Assembly: GCA_049324575.1 (NCBI GenBank) | Contig: JBMONI010000007.1 | Span: 1-64,000, forward strand | Direction: 5' to 3' | DNA length: 64,000 nt | Source of the DNA: JBMONI01 sp049324575 | GTDB taxonomy: Bacteria > Omnitrophota > Omnitrophia > Omnitrophales > Aquincolibacteriaceae | Shown here: positions 8,914-17,209 of the stretch, in pieces | How positions within the stretch are numbered: the first letter of the stretch is position 1 | How the letters are laid out: every line of letters begins with the position of its first letter | The notes under the pieces: model-generated | Database searches by the model: none | Told to the model about the DNA's origin: nothing | Seen by the model: the letters and a program-made list of their open reading frames with translations, nothing else | Translations under genes and position numbers: made by a program

Positions 8914-9936
8914 TCATGCCCCGGCCTCTTTCAGAACCCCTGCGAGTTCAGACGGACTTACGGTCGCGGTCCCGAGCTTTCCGACCACGATCCCCGCCGC
9001 CAGATTCGAAAGGAGCGCCGCTTCCTGCATGGTCGCCCCCGCCGCAAGAGAAAGTCCAAAAACCGCGATCACCGTATCTCCGGCTCCGGAGACATCGTAA
9101 ACTTCGCGCGCTGCCGTGGGGATTTTGATCCCTTTCCCGTTTTTTTCGAAGAGCGCCATTCCGTCCTCACCGAGCGTGATCAGGACCGCTTGACATTTCA
9201 AAAACCGAAGGAGCTTGCGCCCGATCTCATCCACGGTCATTTGCCCTTTGCTCTTGGCATCCTCGACAGCCGCCGCCGCCTCAAAACGGTTCGGCGTGAT
9301 CACGGTCACCCCTTGATAATAGGAAAAATGTTTTTCTTTGGGATCGACAAGGACCGGCTTCTTCCAGCGGTGAGCGAGCGCAATGATCTCTTTCAACAAA
9401 TACGGCTGAACGACCCCCTTCCCGTAATCCTCGATGATCACGGCATCGAAGGACGGCAGGGCTTGGCGGATGAACTTGAGGACTTTGCGCAGAAGAGGCT
9501 CGGCGACATCGCCTTTCGCTTCGCGGTCAAAACGGACAACCTGCTGGGAATGCGCAATAATCCTCGTTTTGATCGAGGTGGGACGCGCAGGATCATAGAC
9601 GACCCCGCCCGTATCGATCCCTTCACGGCGCATGGCTTTTAAAAGAAGCCGCCCTCCGAGATCGCGGCCGACAACGCCGCAAGGACAAACGGTCGCTTTG
9701 AGCGCATGGATATTATTGGCGGTATTCAGCGCTCCGCCAGGCATATAGGACTCTCTTTTCACATCGACGACGGGAACCGGGGCCTCGGGAGAAATACGGC
9801 GCACATCCCCCCAAACGAATTGATCGAGGATAAAATCACCGAGGACCAGGATCTTGCAACGGGAGAAACGGGAGGCGATGTCGAAAAGACGTCTTCTTTG
9901 TACAGGCAAGATCTTCAACGAATGGTTTTTCGTCAT
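8914..9936 (-). CDS. D-glycero-beta-D-manno-heptose-7-phosphate kinase (RfaE domain I)
   Basis: This 340-residue PfkB/ribokinase-fold kinase phosphorylates heptose-7-P on the way to ADP-heptose for the LPS inner core. Motifs are LVLGDFILDQFVWGDVRRIS, PGGALNTANNIHAL, and the PfkB C-terminal signature DVSGAGDTVIAVF with catalytic Asp. Only the kinase half of the bifunctional E. coli HldE is present, so an adenylyltransferase must be encoded elsewhere. It is the first gene of the kds-lpt operon, downstream of a promoter and leader hairpin. The ATG at 9936 lacks a good Shine-Dalgarno, so the start is less certain than the function. Confidence 0.88.
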   Translation of the reverse strand: MTKNHSLKILPVQRRRLFDIASRFSRCKILVLGDFILDQFVWGDVRRISPEAPVPVVDVKRESYMPGGALNTANNIHALKATVCPCGVVGRDLGGRLLLKAMRREGIDTGGVVYDPARPTSIKTRIIAHSQQVVRFDREAKGDVAEPLLRKVLKFIRQALPSFDAVIIEDYGKGVVQPYLLKEIIALAHRWKKPVLVDPKEKHFSYYQGVTVITPNRFEAAAAVEDAKSKGQMTVDEIGRKLLRFLKCQAVLITLGEDGMALFEKNGKGIKIPTAAREVYDVSGAGDTVIAVFGLSLAAGATMQEAALLSNLAAGIVVGKLGTATVSPSELAGVLKEAGA

Positions 9937-9963
9937 GCGTCTTATGAGAACGGTTTAAAATAG

Positions 9964-9986
9964 AGGCGATCCTCAAGGGATCGCCT
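9964..9986 (-). terminator. Leader hairpin / candidate terminator-attenuator upstream of the heptose kinase gene
   Basis: AGGCGATCC, loop TCAAG, GGATCGCCT forms a perfect 9-bp stem. On the minus strand it is followed by a weak T-rich stretch (CTATTTTAAA). It lies downstream of the proposed promoter at 10009-10037 and 27 bp before the start at 9936, so it would be in the leader. It could end read-through from the polysaccharide deacetylase operon, attenuate the kds operon, or stabilise the mRNA 5' end. Confidence 0.5.
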
Positions 9987-10008
9987 GCAAACGCCATTAA
10001 ATTGGCAT

Positions 10009-10037
10009 AGTCTAACACTGGCTTCAGGATAAGTCAA
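10009..10037 (-). promoter_or_regulatory. Sigma70-type promoter for the heptose kinase/kds/lpt operon
   Basis: Minus-strand -35 TTGACT (10032-10037), a 17-nt spacer and -10 TAGACT (10009-10014). The predicted start is near 10002, which leaves a leader of about 65 nt containing the perfect hairpin at 9964-9986. It sits in the only sizeable gap between the two envelope operons. Confidence 0.6.
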
Positions 10038-10098
10038 TGAACCTAGCCCCTCTCAACTCACGGCCCATCAAGGAGTTATGATAAAAAAAGTGCGCCAA

Positions 10099-10905
10099 TT
10101 AACGCCGGAAAAGAAAATGGCGGAAGGTTTTGATTTTACCGTAGATGCCGGAGATTTTGAACCAGTAGGTGAAAAGAGAATCGGAAGTCCGGGAGATCTT
10201 CGCACGGGTAAGCGAAAAGTCCCCTTCGGGGACCTCCCCGAGCTTTTTCGGCGAGGTTGTAAAAGCCAGATGATATCCCGCCTTGCGGACAAGGTCGGCC
10301 ACTTCAGCCGTAATGCCGCCGCTCGGATAGGCGAAATAGATCACGGAGCCCCCCAGAAGCTGTTCGAGATCCCTTCGGGAATCCCGGATCTCGGCCTCCA
10401 GACTTTCCGGCCCCAGCTCGCTAAGGACAGGATGCGTCTGGGAGTGGCTCCCGATCGTCACAAGCCCCGATCGGACAAGTTCACGGATCTCTTCGGTGGT
10501 CATACTGCCGTGGATCCGCTGCTTCATGTTCTCGGACACCACGAACACCGTCGAAGGATATCCAAACGCTTGCAGGATCGGAAACGCGTGATCGCGAAAG
10601 GTATAATTCGCATCATCGAACGTCAGGACGATCTCTTTCCCCCGGGAACTTTTTTTTCCAGCCCGGATTTGTTCATAATCCTCTATCCGAATGACCCGGT
10701 AACCGAAGTCCTTGAGGAATTTCATCTGCCGTCGGAAGCTTTCGACGCTAACAACATTTTTTTCCTGCGCAGACCGTTCCGGCGTATCGATGAAATGATA
10801 CATTACGACCGTCGCATCCCCGGGAAGCGGCAGGACGGCGAAACCGACCGCAAACACGATCAGCACAAAAAAGAAAGCTACCCATAAAAATTTAACAAGC
10901 TTCAT
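10099..10905 (-). CDS. Membrane-anchored polysaccharide deacetylase (NodB/CE4 family)
   Basis: The product has 268 residues starting at ATG 10905 (MKLVKFLW), with an ATGA overlap with the upstream GT9 gene. An N-terminal membrane segment (about residues 6-27) is followed by a NodB homology domain. VVMYHFID is the typical entry strand, TFDDANYTF carries the metal/catalytic Asp pair, and SHSQTHPVLSEL supplies the HxxxH metal ligands. CE4 enzymes remove N- or O-acetyl groups from polysaccharides; here the likely substrate is a surface glycan or LPS core sugar, inferred from the neighbours. It is the last gene of the envelope operon. Confidence 0.88.
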   Translation of the reverse strand: MKLVKFLWVAFFFVLIVFAVGFAVLPLPGDATVVMYHFIDTPERSAQEKNVVSVESFRRQMKFLKDFGYRVIRIEDYEQIRAGKKSSRGKEIVLTFDDANYTFRDHAFPILQAFGYPSTVFVVSENMKQRIHGSMTTEEIRELVRSGLVTIGSHSQTHPVLSELGPESLEAEIRDSRRDLEQLLGGSVIYFAYPSGGITAEVADLVRKAGYHLAFTTSPKKLGEVPEGDFSLTRAKISRTSDSLFTYWFKISGIYGKIKTFRHFLFRR

Positions 10906-12017
10906 CTCAAAATCCTTTTTCGGTCCCTGAGGATATGCGGAAAACGCTGGGACTGCAAGGACTCCCACACCGTTTCCGGCGTCAGCGCCTCAAGACATTC
11001 GCGCGTCGCACAATCCTCTTTGTAGCGAAAGTTCTTATAACAGGGACGGCATTCCAATTCCCCGCGGTAAACGGCGATCGCTTCGGGAGACGCCGGATAA
11101 GGTCCGTACACAACCGGATCGGCCGGACCATACAAAGCTACCACCGGCGTCCGCAGGCTGTGCGCCAAATGCACAAGGCCACCATCGTTCCCGATGAAAA
11201 AAAGAGCCCCCTCGATGATCGCCGCCGTTTCCTCCAGTTCCAGCGTCCCGCATTGATTATACACGGTCCGTCGATGATCCGAACGAAAAGCCTCCCCCAG
11301 GGGAAACTCCTTCTGACTCCCGACCAGTACGAGACTCGAGAAAGGGACTTCCACACAGAGTTTTTCCGTTAAGGCAGCAAAAAAAGCGGGAGGCCACCGT
11401 TTGAAAAAAGCATCCTTTCCCCAGGACTCGCCGCCCCCTAGGCTCAGGACACCGTAACTTTCCCGCCCGCCGTTTTTTCCGAAAACCTTCTCGCGGGCTC
11501 GGGTGCGAATATCTGGCCGAAGATAGAATTCGAGGAACCGATCTTCGACGGGAACTCCCGCGCGTTCGGCAAGCTGGGCCGCATATTCCGCCACCGGCCG
11601 GCCTTCGAACCCCTGCGGAATCGGAAGCCGGACATTGTGGAAGATCCCCCGCCGCCGGCGCGCATAGCCGGCACGAACCGGGATCCCAAGAAAGAACAGG
11701 CCGAAGAAACCAAACTCATCGCGGAACGAATAATCCAGGAGAAGATCATATCGCCGGGCCCTTAATTTTCTTCCGAGCGCCGCCATTTCCCGTATCTTCC
11801 CTGAAAGATCTTGGGTGACAAAAAGGTCCCGATCCAGCGAAAGGACCTCATCGACATGCGGATTATCCCGCACGACCGCCTCGGTCCGGGAACCCAGGAT
11901 CAGATCCACACGTTCGATCCCTGGAAGCAGTCGTAGAGCGCGCAAAACCGGCGTGATAAAAAGAAGGTCCCCGATCCCGTAAGGCTGAATGACCAGGACT
12001 CTCCGTATCGGTCTCAT
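10902..12017 (-). CDS. Glycosyltransferase family 9 (heptosyltransferase-like)
   Basis: The product has 371 residues. ATG 12017 (MRPIRRVLVI) overlaps the preceding stop as ATGA; the longer upstream reading lacks a homologous N-terminus and is rejected. The GT9 start motif is LVIQPYGIGDLLFITPVLRAL. The donor-site block is FFIGNDGGLVHLAHSL followed by PVVALYGPADP. The C-terminus has the Cys-rich ECRPCY...DCATRECLEAL seen in many GT9 proteins. It probably adds a heptose-type sugar to LPS core on the cytoplasmic face. Its exact acceptor cannot be assigned. Confidence 0.88.
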   Translation of the reverse strand: MRPIRRVLVIQPYGIGDLLFITPVLRALRLLPGIERVDLILGSRTEAVVRDNPHVDEVLSLDRDLFVTQDLSGKIREMAALGRKLRARRYDLLLDYSFRDEFGFFGLFFLGIPVRAGYARRRRGIFHNVRLPIPQGFEGRPVAEYAAQLAERAGVPVEDRFLEFYLRPDIRTRAREKVFGKNGGRESYGVLSLGGGESWGKDAFFKRWPPAFFAALTEKLCVEVPFSSLVLVGSQKEFPLGEAFRSDHRRTVYNQCGTLELEETAAIIEGALFFIGNDGGLVHLAHSLRTPVVALYGPADPVVYGPYPASPEAIAVYRGELECRPCYKNFRYKEDCATRECLEALTPETVWESLQSQRFPHILRDRKRILR

Positions 12018-13087
12018 ACCCCATCCCCTTTTCGGGACAAAAGCTCCTCGGCATGCCGGAAAACTTCGCGAACCGGGATCGCTGCCAGACACAAAAAGTC
12101 GATCTCGCAATGATGCGCCAGACACGGGTCGCAGCCGATGTCCTGCCAGACGATCCGGTTGGACGGGCTTAACGGACGCCATCGCTTCGGGGACAATCCC
12201 CGTCGATTCCTTCCGAAGATCGAAACCACCGGCGTCCCGACCGCATCCGCCACATGGGCGGGACCGGAATCATTCGTCACAAGCAGCGCACAACGGGAAA
12301 GAAAGACCGCAAGCATGCCCAAGGATAATTTCCCCGTCCAATCGTGGACCGGAACCGAGGCCGAGGCCTGGATGCGCGCTGCAAGCCCCCGGTCTTCGCG
12401 GGTCCCGACCACAAAAAAAAGAGGCCCCCGCCCCGCATCTCCGAAACAGTCGCAAAGCTTGCCGAATCTTTCCGCAGGCCAACGTTTGGAGGGACAACTC
12501 GCGGAAGGATGGAGTGCGATCCAGGGCCGATCCGACGCGATACGATGATGTTCCAGCAGTTTTGACACCGAGGATTGATGCCGGTCGGAAAGCGGTATCC
12601 ATGGGCGAAGTATCTGCGGCGCGAAGATCCCGAGCGACTCAAGCAGGTCGTAGTTGTATTCGGCCTCGTGTTTTTCCCCTTCTTTTTTAAGGTCCGGGAT
12701 TGCCTGGGTGAGCGTCCACGGGATTTTCCTCGAATAACCGATCCTCTGCGAGATCCCCGCAAGCCATCCAAGCGCATGCATACGGTTCGTCGCGTGGAGA
12801 TGGATCACCAGATCGAATTTCTCCCGCGCCAGCTTCCGGGCGAACCGCCAGGTCCCCCACAGCCCGTGTTCCTGTCCGCGCTTGTCATAAAAGATCGCTT
12901 GATCGATAAATGGATTGCCTTCGAGGATCTCGCGGTTTTCAGGAAAGGTCAGGCAAGCGATGAACGCCGAGGGAAAATGGGCGCGCAAGGACTCCAAAAC
13001 CGGCGTCGCCAGGACCAAATCCCCGATCCGGTCCGCACGTGTGACCAGGATCCTAGGCGGACGTTGCTGTGGGAGCAAGACGCGCAT
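12014..13087 (-). CDS. Glycosyltransferase family 9 (heptosyltransferase-like)
   Basis: The product has 357 residues. ATG 13087 is chosen because AAGGAG lies 7 bases upstream. This start overlaps the upstream fused GT9 gene by 35 bp. Motifs are RILVTRADRIGDLVLATPVLE at the N-terminus, then LHPSASCPSKRWPAERFGKL and LLVTNDSGPAHVADAVGTP in the nucleotide-sugar domain. The C-terminal CDPCLAHHCEIDFLCL is again Cys-rich. One of five GT9 domains in a row, it likely extends the LPS core. Confidence 0.88.
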   Translation of the reverse strand: MRVLLPQQRPPRILVTRADRIGDLVLATPVLESLRAHFPSAFIACLTFPENREILEGNPFIDQAIFYDKRGQEHGLWGTWRFARKLAREKFDLVIHLHATNRMHALGWLAGISQRIGYSRKIPWTLTQAIPDLKKEGEKHEAEYNYDLLESLGIFAPQILRPWIPLSDRHQSSVSKLLEHHRIASDRPWIALHPSASCPSKRWPAERFGKLCDCFGDAGRGPLFFVVGTREDRGLAARIQASASVPVHDWTGKLSLGMLAVFLSRCALLVTNDSGPAHVADAVGTPVVSIFGRNRRGLSPKRWRPLSPSNRIVWQDIGCDPCLAHHCEIDFLCLAAIPVREVFRHAEELLSRKGDGV

Positions 13088-15122
13088 CAAGAAGCTCCTT
13101 ACAGGCCCGATAGACTTTTTCGGGGCCCAGATCTTCGAAACAATGCTGACGTTCGAAACGGCATCGCGGAAGGCGGCAAGGCACGCAAGGCAAGCTCTCG
13201 CGGAGATTGCGGACATGCGGCGCTTCATAACCGTATTCAAAAGGGTCTGTCGGCCCGAACAAGGCCACGGTCGGACGACCGAGTTGATAGGCAAGATGCA
13301 TGATCGCGCTATCGTTAGCAACGACAAGGTCTGCCCGGGCAAGAAGCGCCGCGGTTTGGCGCAATGTCAAACGCCCCGCAAAATTGATCACTCGCCGGGG
13401 ATCGATCTCGACAAGGGGTTCGGCGAGGACCCGTTCCCGCTCATCCCCGCACAAAAGGACCGTCTGGGGATAGTGGGCAAGCAATTCACGGATCAGGCGG
13501 CGGAAACCGTCGAGTTTCCAGGTCTTGAGCGTACTTGCGGAGGCAGGCGCCACGGCAAGGATCCCGCCCGCCAGGCTGGCTTTTTCTTTTTTCAGAGCCT
13601 CGAGCATTCGGTTCTCCTCTTCGGCCGTAAAGAAATCAAACGCGGGGATCTTTTCCACCGCAAGCCCCATCCGTTCGAGGATCTCCAGATGCCGTTCCAT
13701 TTTCGAGATCTTGCTGGATCGCCGCAAAAGCGGGCTTCGCCGGCGTGCAGAGATGAGATAAGGGATCAGAGTATGGCGAAGATCAATGACGAGATCATAA
13801 CAGCGGTCCCGGATAACCCCAAGAAAACGAAGTTGTCCCCACCAAGAGGCCCTTTTATCGTAGACCACAAGGCGATCCACAAAGCGGCTCCCTTCCAAGA
13901 TCCCGGCGGCCCGCGGACCGCAAACGACGGTCCGTTCAGCCTCCGGATACCGCGCCACGAGGCTCATGAGGACCGGCAGCGTCATCACAACGTCGCCGAT
14001 ATTGCTCAGAGTGACGAAAAGAACACGCGGACTTTTTTTCAATGGCTTCCGGTTTTTTTCTTCCGCCACGGCAGGTCCTACAAATTTTTTCTCGGGGACA
14101 CCGGTTTTTTTCATCCATCCGCTCTCTTCAAGGGCTTGAAAAACGACCGGCGGTTTCAGGCCGGCGAGCCAACCTTCTTTGGGAAGGTTTTTCCCATACC
14201 AAGGGACCTCGTAGCCCTCCGGGACATAAGCAACGATCTTTTTCTCTCCGACCCCTCGTGGGCCGGTCAAGGCAGGATCGGTCGGACCGAAGATGGCCAG
14301 GACCGGTGTCCCTGCCCCGGAAGCGATATGCATCGGACCCGAATCGCCGGTCACCACGCAAAGGGCTCGCGAAAAAACCGCCCCAAGCTCTTCCAAATCG
14401 GTTTGACCCACCATGGAAAGAAGCCTTGCTCTCTGGGTCCTGGGACGCATCTGGTTCACAAGTTCCAGGTCCTCGTGAGCGCCTGTGACCGCGACCGGGA
14501 CCTGCCATCGGTCCCAGATCCGGTCCGCGAGTTCCGCAAAAAACGCAATCGGCCATCGCTTCGGTGCCCAATTCGCTCCGAGATGGAAGCAGACAAAGTG
14601 CTGGGGAAGCAACTTGTTCCTGGAAAGAAGCTCATCGGCTCTCTCCCGCGCCCGTTCCGTGCTATAGAACCGGTAAGCCGCCTGCCCATAGATCGAAAAT
14701 CCGAGTTCAGAAAGAAGATGCAAAAAATAATCGACCTGATGCACTCGCCCCAGAGGTTCTCGGACGGCATGGGTCAAAAGTCCGCTTCGGCCTTTGCCGA
14801 ACCCCATTCGTTCGCGGATCCCGGCAAGTTTGCAAATCAGCGCCCGCGTCCGTGAGCGGTGGAAAAGATAGGCTTGATCGAACCCCTCGAGGCGGATCGC
14901 CCGCACGAATGCGAGTTTTTTAAAAAATCCCCGATGCTCTTTTTTCTCATCGAAACCGATCACCCGGCGGATCGCAGGATGCGCCTTGAGGATCGGATGA
15001 CACCGCCCGGGCGCCGCGCAGACGATCTCGGCGGTCGGATATCTTTCGGAGATCGCTTCGATCGCGGGGAATTGGAACAGAAGATCCCCAAGCCAGTTTT
15101 TGGTAAAGATCAGGATCTTCAT
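13053..15122 (-). CDS. Tandem fusion of two GT9 heptosyltransferase-like domains
   Basis: The 689-residue product contains two complete GT9 units; a single GT9 enzyme is about 340 residues. Unit 1 spans about residues 1-335 (MKILIFTKNWLGDLLFQFPA; FHLGANWAPKRWPIAFF; VVTGDSGPMHIASGAGTP). Unit 2 spans about 365-685 (VLFVTLSNIGDVVMTLPVL; LVVANDSAIMHLAYQLGRP; PCVPCRLPRCRFERQHCF). A short charged linker (EEKNRKPLKKS) joins them. The fusion suggests that two successive core sugars are added by one polypeptide. It overlaps the downstream GT9 gene and has a 4-bp overlap with the upstream GT4-GT9 gene. Confidence 0.88.
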   Translation of the reverse strand: MKILIFTKNWLGDLLFQFPAIEAISERYPTAEIVCAAPGRCHPILKAHPAIRRVIGFDEKKEHRGFFKKLAFVRAIRLEGFDQAYLFHRSRTRALICKLAGIRERMGFGKGRSGLLTHAVREPLGRVHQVDYFLHLLSELGFSIYGQAAYRFYSTERARERADELLSRNKLLPQHFVCFHLGANWAPKRWPIAFFAELADRIWDRWQVPVAVTGAHEDLELVNQMRPRTQRARLLSMVGQTDLEELGAVFSRALCVVTGDSGPMHIASGAGTPVLAIFGPTDPALTGPRGVGEKKIVAYVPEGYEVPWYGKNLPKEGWLAGLKPPVVFQALEESGWMKKTGVPEKKFVGPAVAEEKNRKPLKKSPRVLFVTLSNIGDVVMTLPVLMSLVARYPEAERTVVCGPRAAGILEGSRFVDRLVVYDKRASWWGQLRFLGVIRDRCYDLVIDLRHTLIPYLISARRRSPLLRRSSKISKMERHLEILERMGLAVEKIPAFDFFTAEEENRMLEALKKEKASLAGGILAVAPASASTLKTWKLDGFRRLIRELLAHYPQTVLLCGDERERVLAEPLVEIDPRRVINFAGRLTLRQTAALLARADLVVANDSAIMHLAYQLGRPTVALFGPTDPFEYGYEAPHVRNLRESLPCVPCRLPRCRFERQHCFEDLGPEKVYRACKELLDARLAPTATSA

Positions 15123-17209
15123 CCGACCCCCAGTTTATGGATCGCCTCAAGGACTTCCTCCGGCGTGATCTTGCGCAAACAAGCCAGGGAGTCTTCGATA
15201 CGGCAAACGCCTCGGTAACAGGGCTGACAAGGCAAATGCTTCGAGATCACGACCCCTTTTTTCGACGGAGGGGCATGCCGGTTCAGATCGGTCGGGCCAA
15301 AAAGCCCGACAAAAGGCGTTTTCACCGCCGCCGCGATATGGAGCGGAGCCGTATCGCCGGCGATCAGAACGCGGAGCCTCTTGATCCAAGAAACCAGTTC
15401 AGGCAAAGAAGTCCGACCAACCTGATCCTCATAGATCCCGCTATCCAGGGTCCGCAGGGCTTCTGCACAAGGCCTGTCCTGCTCCGTCCCCAGAAGAACG
15501 ATGCGGTAGCCTTGGCGCACAAGTTCCCCTGCTAAACGATGGAAATGTTCGGCCGGCCAGCGTTTGGTCTTCCAGTGGGAGCTCGATCCGACCGCGAATC
15601 CCGCCCACTTGACGCCCGGCCCGCCTGAAAGCTCCGCCAGGATCGCATCGATTTTTTTCTCGGCCGCAGGGTCCGGCCAAAGTTCCAATGTTTCATCGAG
15701 GATCGGAACTCCCATTTTGGACAGAATGCGGTATTGGTTCTTGACCGGAGACTCCACTGTCTCGTAGTTCTTGTCGTGATGATTGACAAGAAATCCGAAT
15801 TTGCCGCGGCGGAATCCATACCGGTCCGGGACCCCCGATAAAAAGGTCAGCAAATGGGTCCATTTGGTGTTTTGAAGATCGACCGACACTTCGAATTTTT
15901 CCTTGCGAAGGGTTTTGGCCATTTTAAAAAGGTAGGCCAAACGGGAAAGCCGTCCGCGTTCCAGCGGAAGGATCTCGTCCAGATGCGGGCAATGCGAAAC
16001 AAGCGGCGCCAGTTTTTTATCGACCAAGAGAGAAATCGATGCGTGTGGATAGCGCCTGCGCAACATCCGAAAGCTGGGCGTTCCGAGGATCAGATCGCCC
16101 GCCGCTCCCAGCTTGATCACCAGGATCTTCTTTCGGGCGCGAAGCTCGCGGTAGACTTCGAGGGTTCTGGCGATCATTTGATCGAGCGTGAATTTTTCTT
16201 CGATCTTCTTCCTCAAATTCCCGGAGAACCGGGCTTGCAGCTCGGGATCGGAAAGCACCGTGGCCATTCCCTCGGCCATCCCATCGATATCACCGGGTGC
16301 GACAAGATGCCCGTCGCGACCATGCTCGATGATATCAAGCACGCCGCCGATCCGGGTCGCGAGCACCGGGGTCCCGACCGCCCCTGCTTCGACGACGACG
16401 CGACCAAAAGCCTCCGGTACGAGAGTGGGAAGAACCAGCAGGTCGGACTCGGCGATCAGTTCGGCAATATCGCGACGGGTCCCGAGCATTTCCACGCAGT
16501 TCTCAAGCCCGAGCTGGCGGATCGTCTTTTGGATCTCCTGCGTATATTTGGTTTTTCCTTTTCCTTCCGCTCCGACGATACGCACTTCGATCTTCGGAAG
16601 TTTGGCCCGCAAAAGATGGACCGCCCGCAGGAATTCCAAATGCCCTTTGATCGGCGTAAGACGTCCGACATTGATGATACGGAAAACTCCGTCCTTGCGG
16701 GGCGAGCGGGAATGGAAACGGAACTCGGCAAGGTCGACGCCCCGGGGGATCAAACGGATATGCTCCGTCGGAACGCCGAAATCCTCGATCATATGCCGTC
16801 CGATGACCGTCGACGGAACGATCACCCGTTTCCCCCACCCCATGATCCGGCTGAATCCATGGTTCGAATAATAACCATGGCAAGTGGTCAGGAACATCGC
16901 GGAAGTCCGCCGGGCTGCCAGCCAAGCGATCCAGGCAGGGACCCGGCTCCGTGCGTGCACAATATCGACCCCTTCTTCGCGGATGATCCTTGCGAGCCGG
17001 CCGACCAGCGATAAAGCAAGCAAGGATTTCTGATGCACAGGAAGCGTGTAATGAGTGACCCCGATACGCTGGAGCTCGGTCACGAGCCTTCCACCGGAAG
17101 AGACCACGACGACCCCCTCGCCCCGTTCTTTCATCGCGCGGACAAGATCGATCACGCCGCGTTCGACACCGCCGACTTCCAGGGAGGGCAGGATCTGAAG
17201 GACCTTCAC
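15119..17209 (-). CDS. Fusion of a GT4-type glycosyltransferase and a GT9 heptosyltransferase-like domain
   Basis: The product has 696 residues from GTG 17209, which overlaps the preceding stop (GTGA). Residues about 1-370 are a GT-B GT4 enzyme (VLQILPSLEVGGVERGVIDL; VGRLTPIKGHLEFLRA; DLLVLPTLVPEAFGRVVVEA). Residues about 375-690 are a GT9 domain (ILVIKLGAAGDLILGTPSFR; LIAGDTAPLHIAAAVKTP; CQPCYRGVCRIEDSLACL). Two unrelated GT families in one chain are uncommon and suggest coupled addition of two core sugars. Confidence 0.87.
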   Translation of the reverse strand: MKVLQILPSLEVGGVERGVIDLVRAMKERGEGVVVVSSGGRLVTELQRIGVTHYTLPVHQKSLLALSLVGRLARIIREEGVDIVHARSRVPAWIAWLAARRTSAMFLTTCHGYYSNHGFSRIMGWGKRVIVPSTVIGRHMIEDFGVPTEHIRLIPRGVDLAEFRFHSRSPRKDGVFRIINVGRLTPIKGHLEFLRAVHLLRAKLPKIEVRIVGAEGKGKTKYTQEIQKTIRQLGLENCVEMLGTRRDIAELIAESDLLVLPTLVPEAFGRVVVEAGAVGTPVLATRIGGVLDIIEHGRDGHLVAPGDIDGMAEGMATVLSDPELQARFSGNLRKKIEEKFTLDQMIARTLEVYRELRARKKILVIKLGAAGDLILGTPSFRMLRRRYPHASISLLVDKKLAPLVSHCPHLDEILPLERGRLSRLAYLFKMAKTLRKEKFEVSVDLQNTKWTHLLTFLSGVPDRYGFRRGKFGFLVNHHDKNYETVESPVKNQYRILSKMGVPILDETLELWPDPAAEKKIDAILAELSGGPGVKWAGFAVGSSSHWKTKRWPAEHFHRLAGELVRQGYRIVLLGTEQDRPCAEALRTLDSGIYEDQVGRTSLPELVSWIKRLRVLIAGDTAPLHIAAAVKTPFVGLFGPTDLNRHAPPSKKGVVISKHLPCQPCYRGVCRIEDSLACLRKITPEEVLEAIHKLGVG

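Noticed and set aside
12915..14855. Long plus-strand reading frame of 646 codons opposite the GT9-GT9 gene
   Set aside because: The minus strand encodes two clear GT9 domains; the plus reading is Arg/Pro-rich with no recognisable motif and is a codon-bias shadow.
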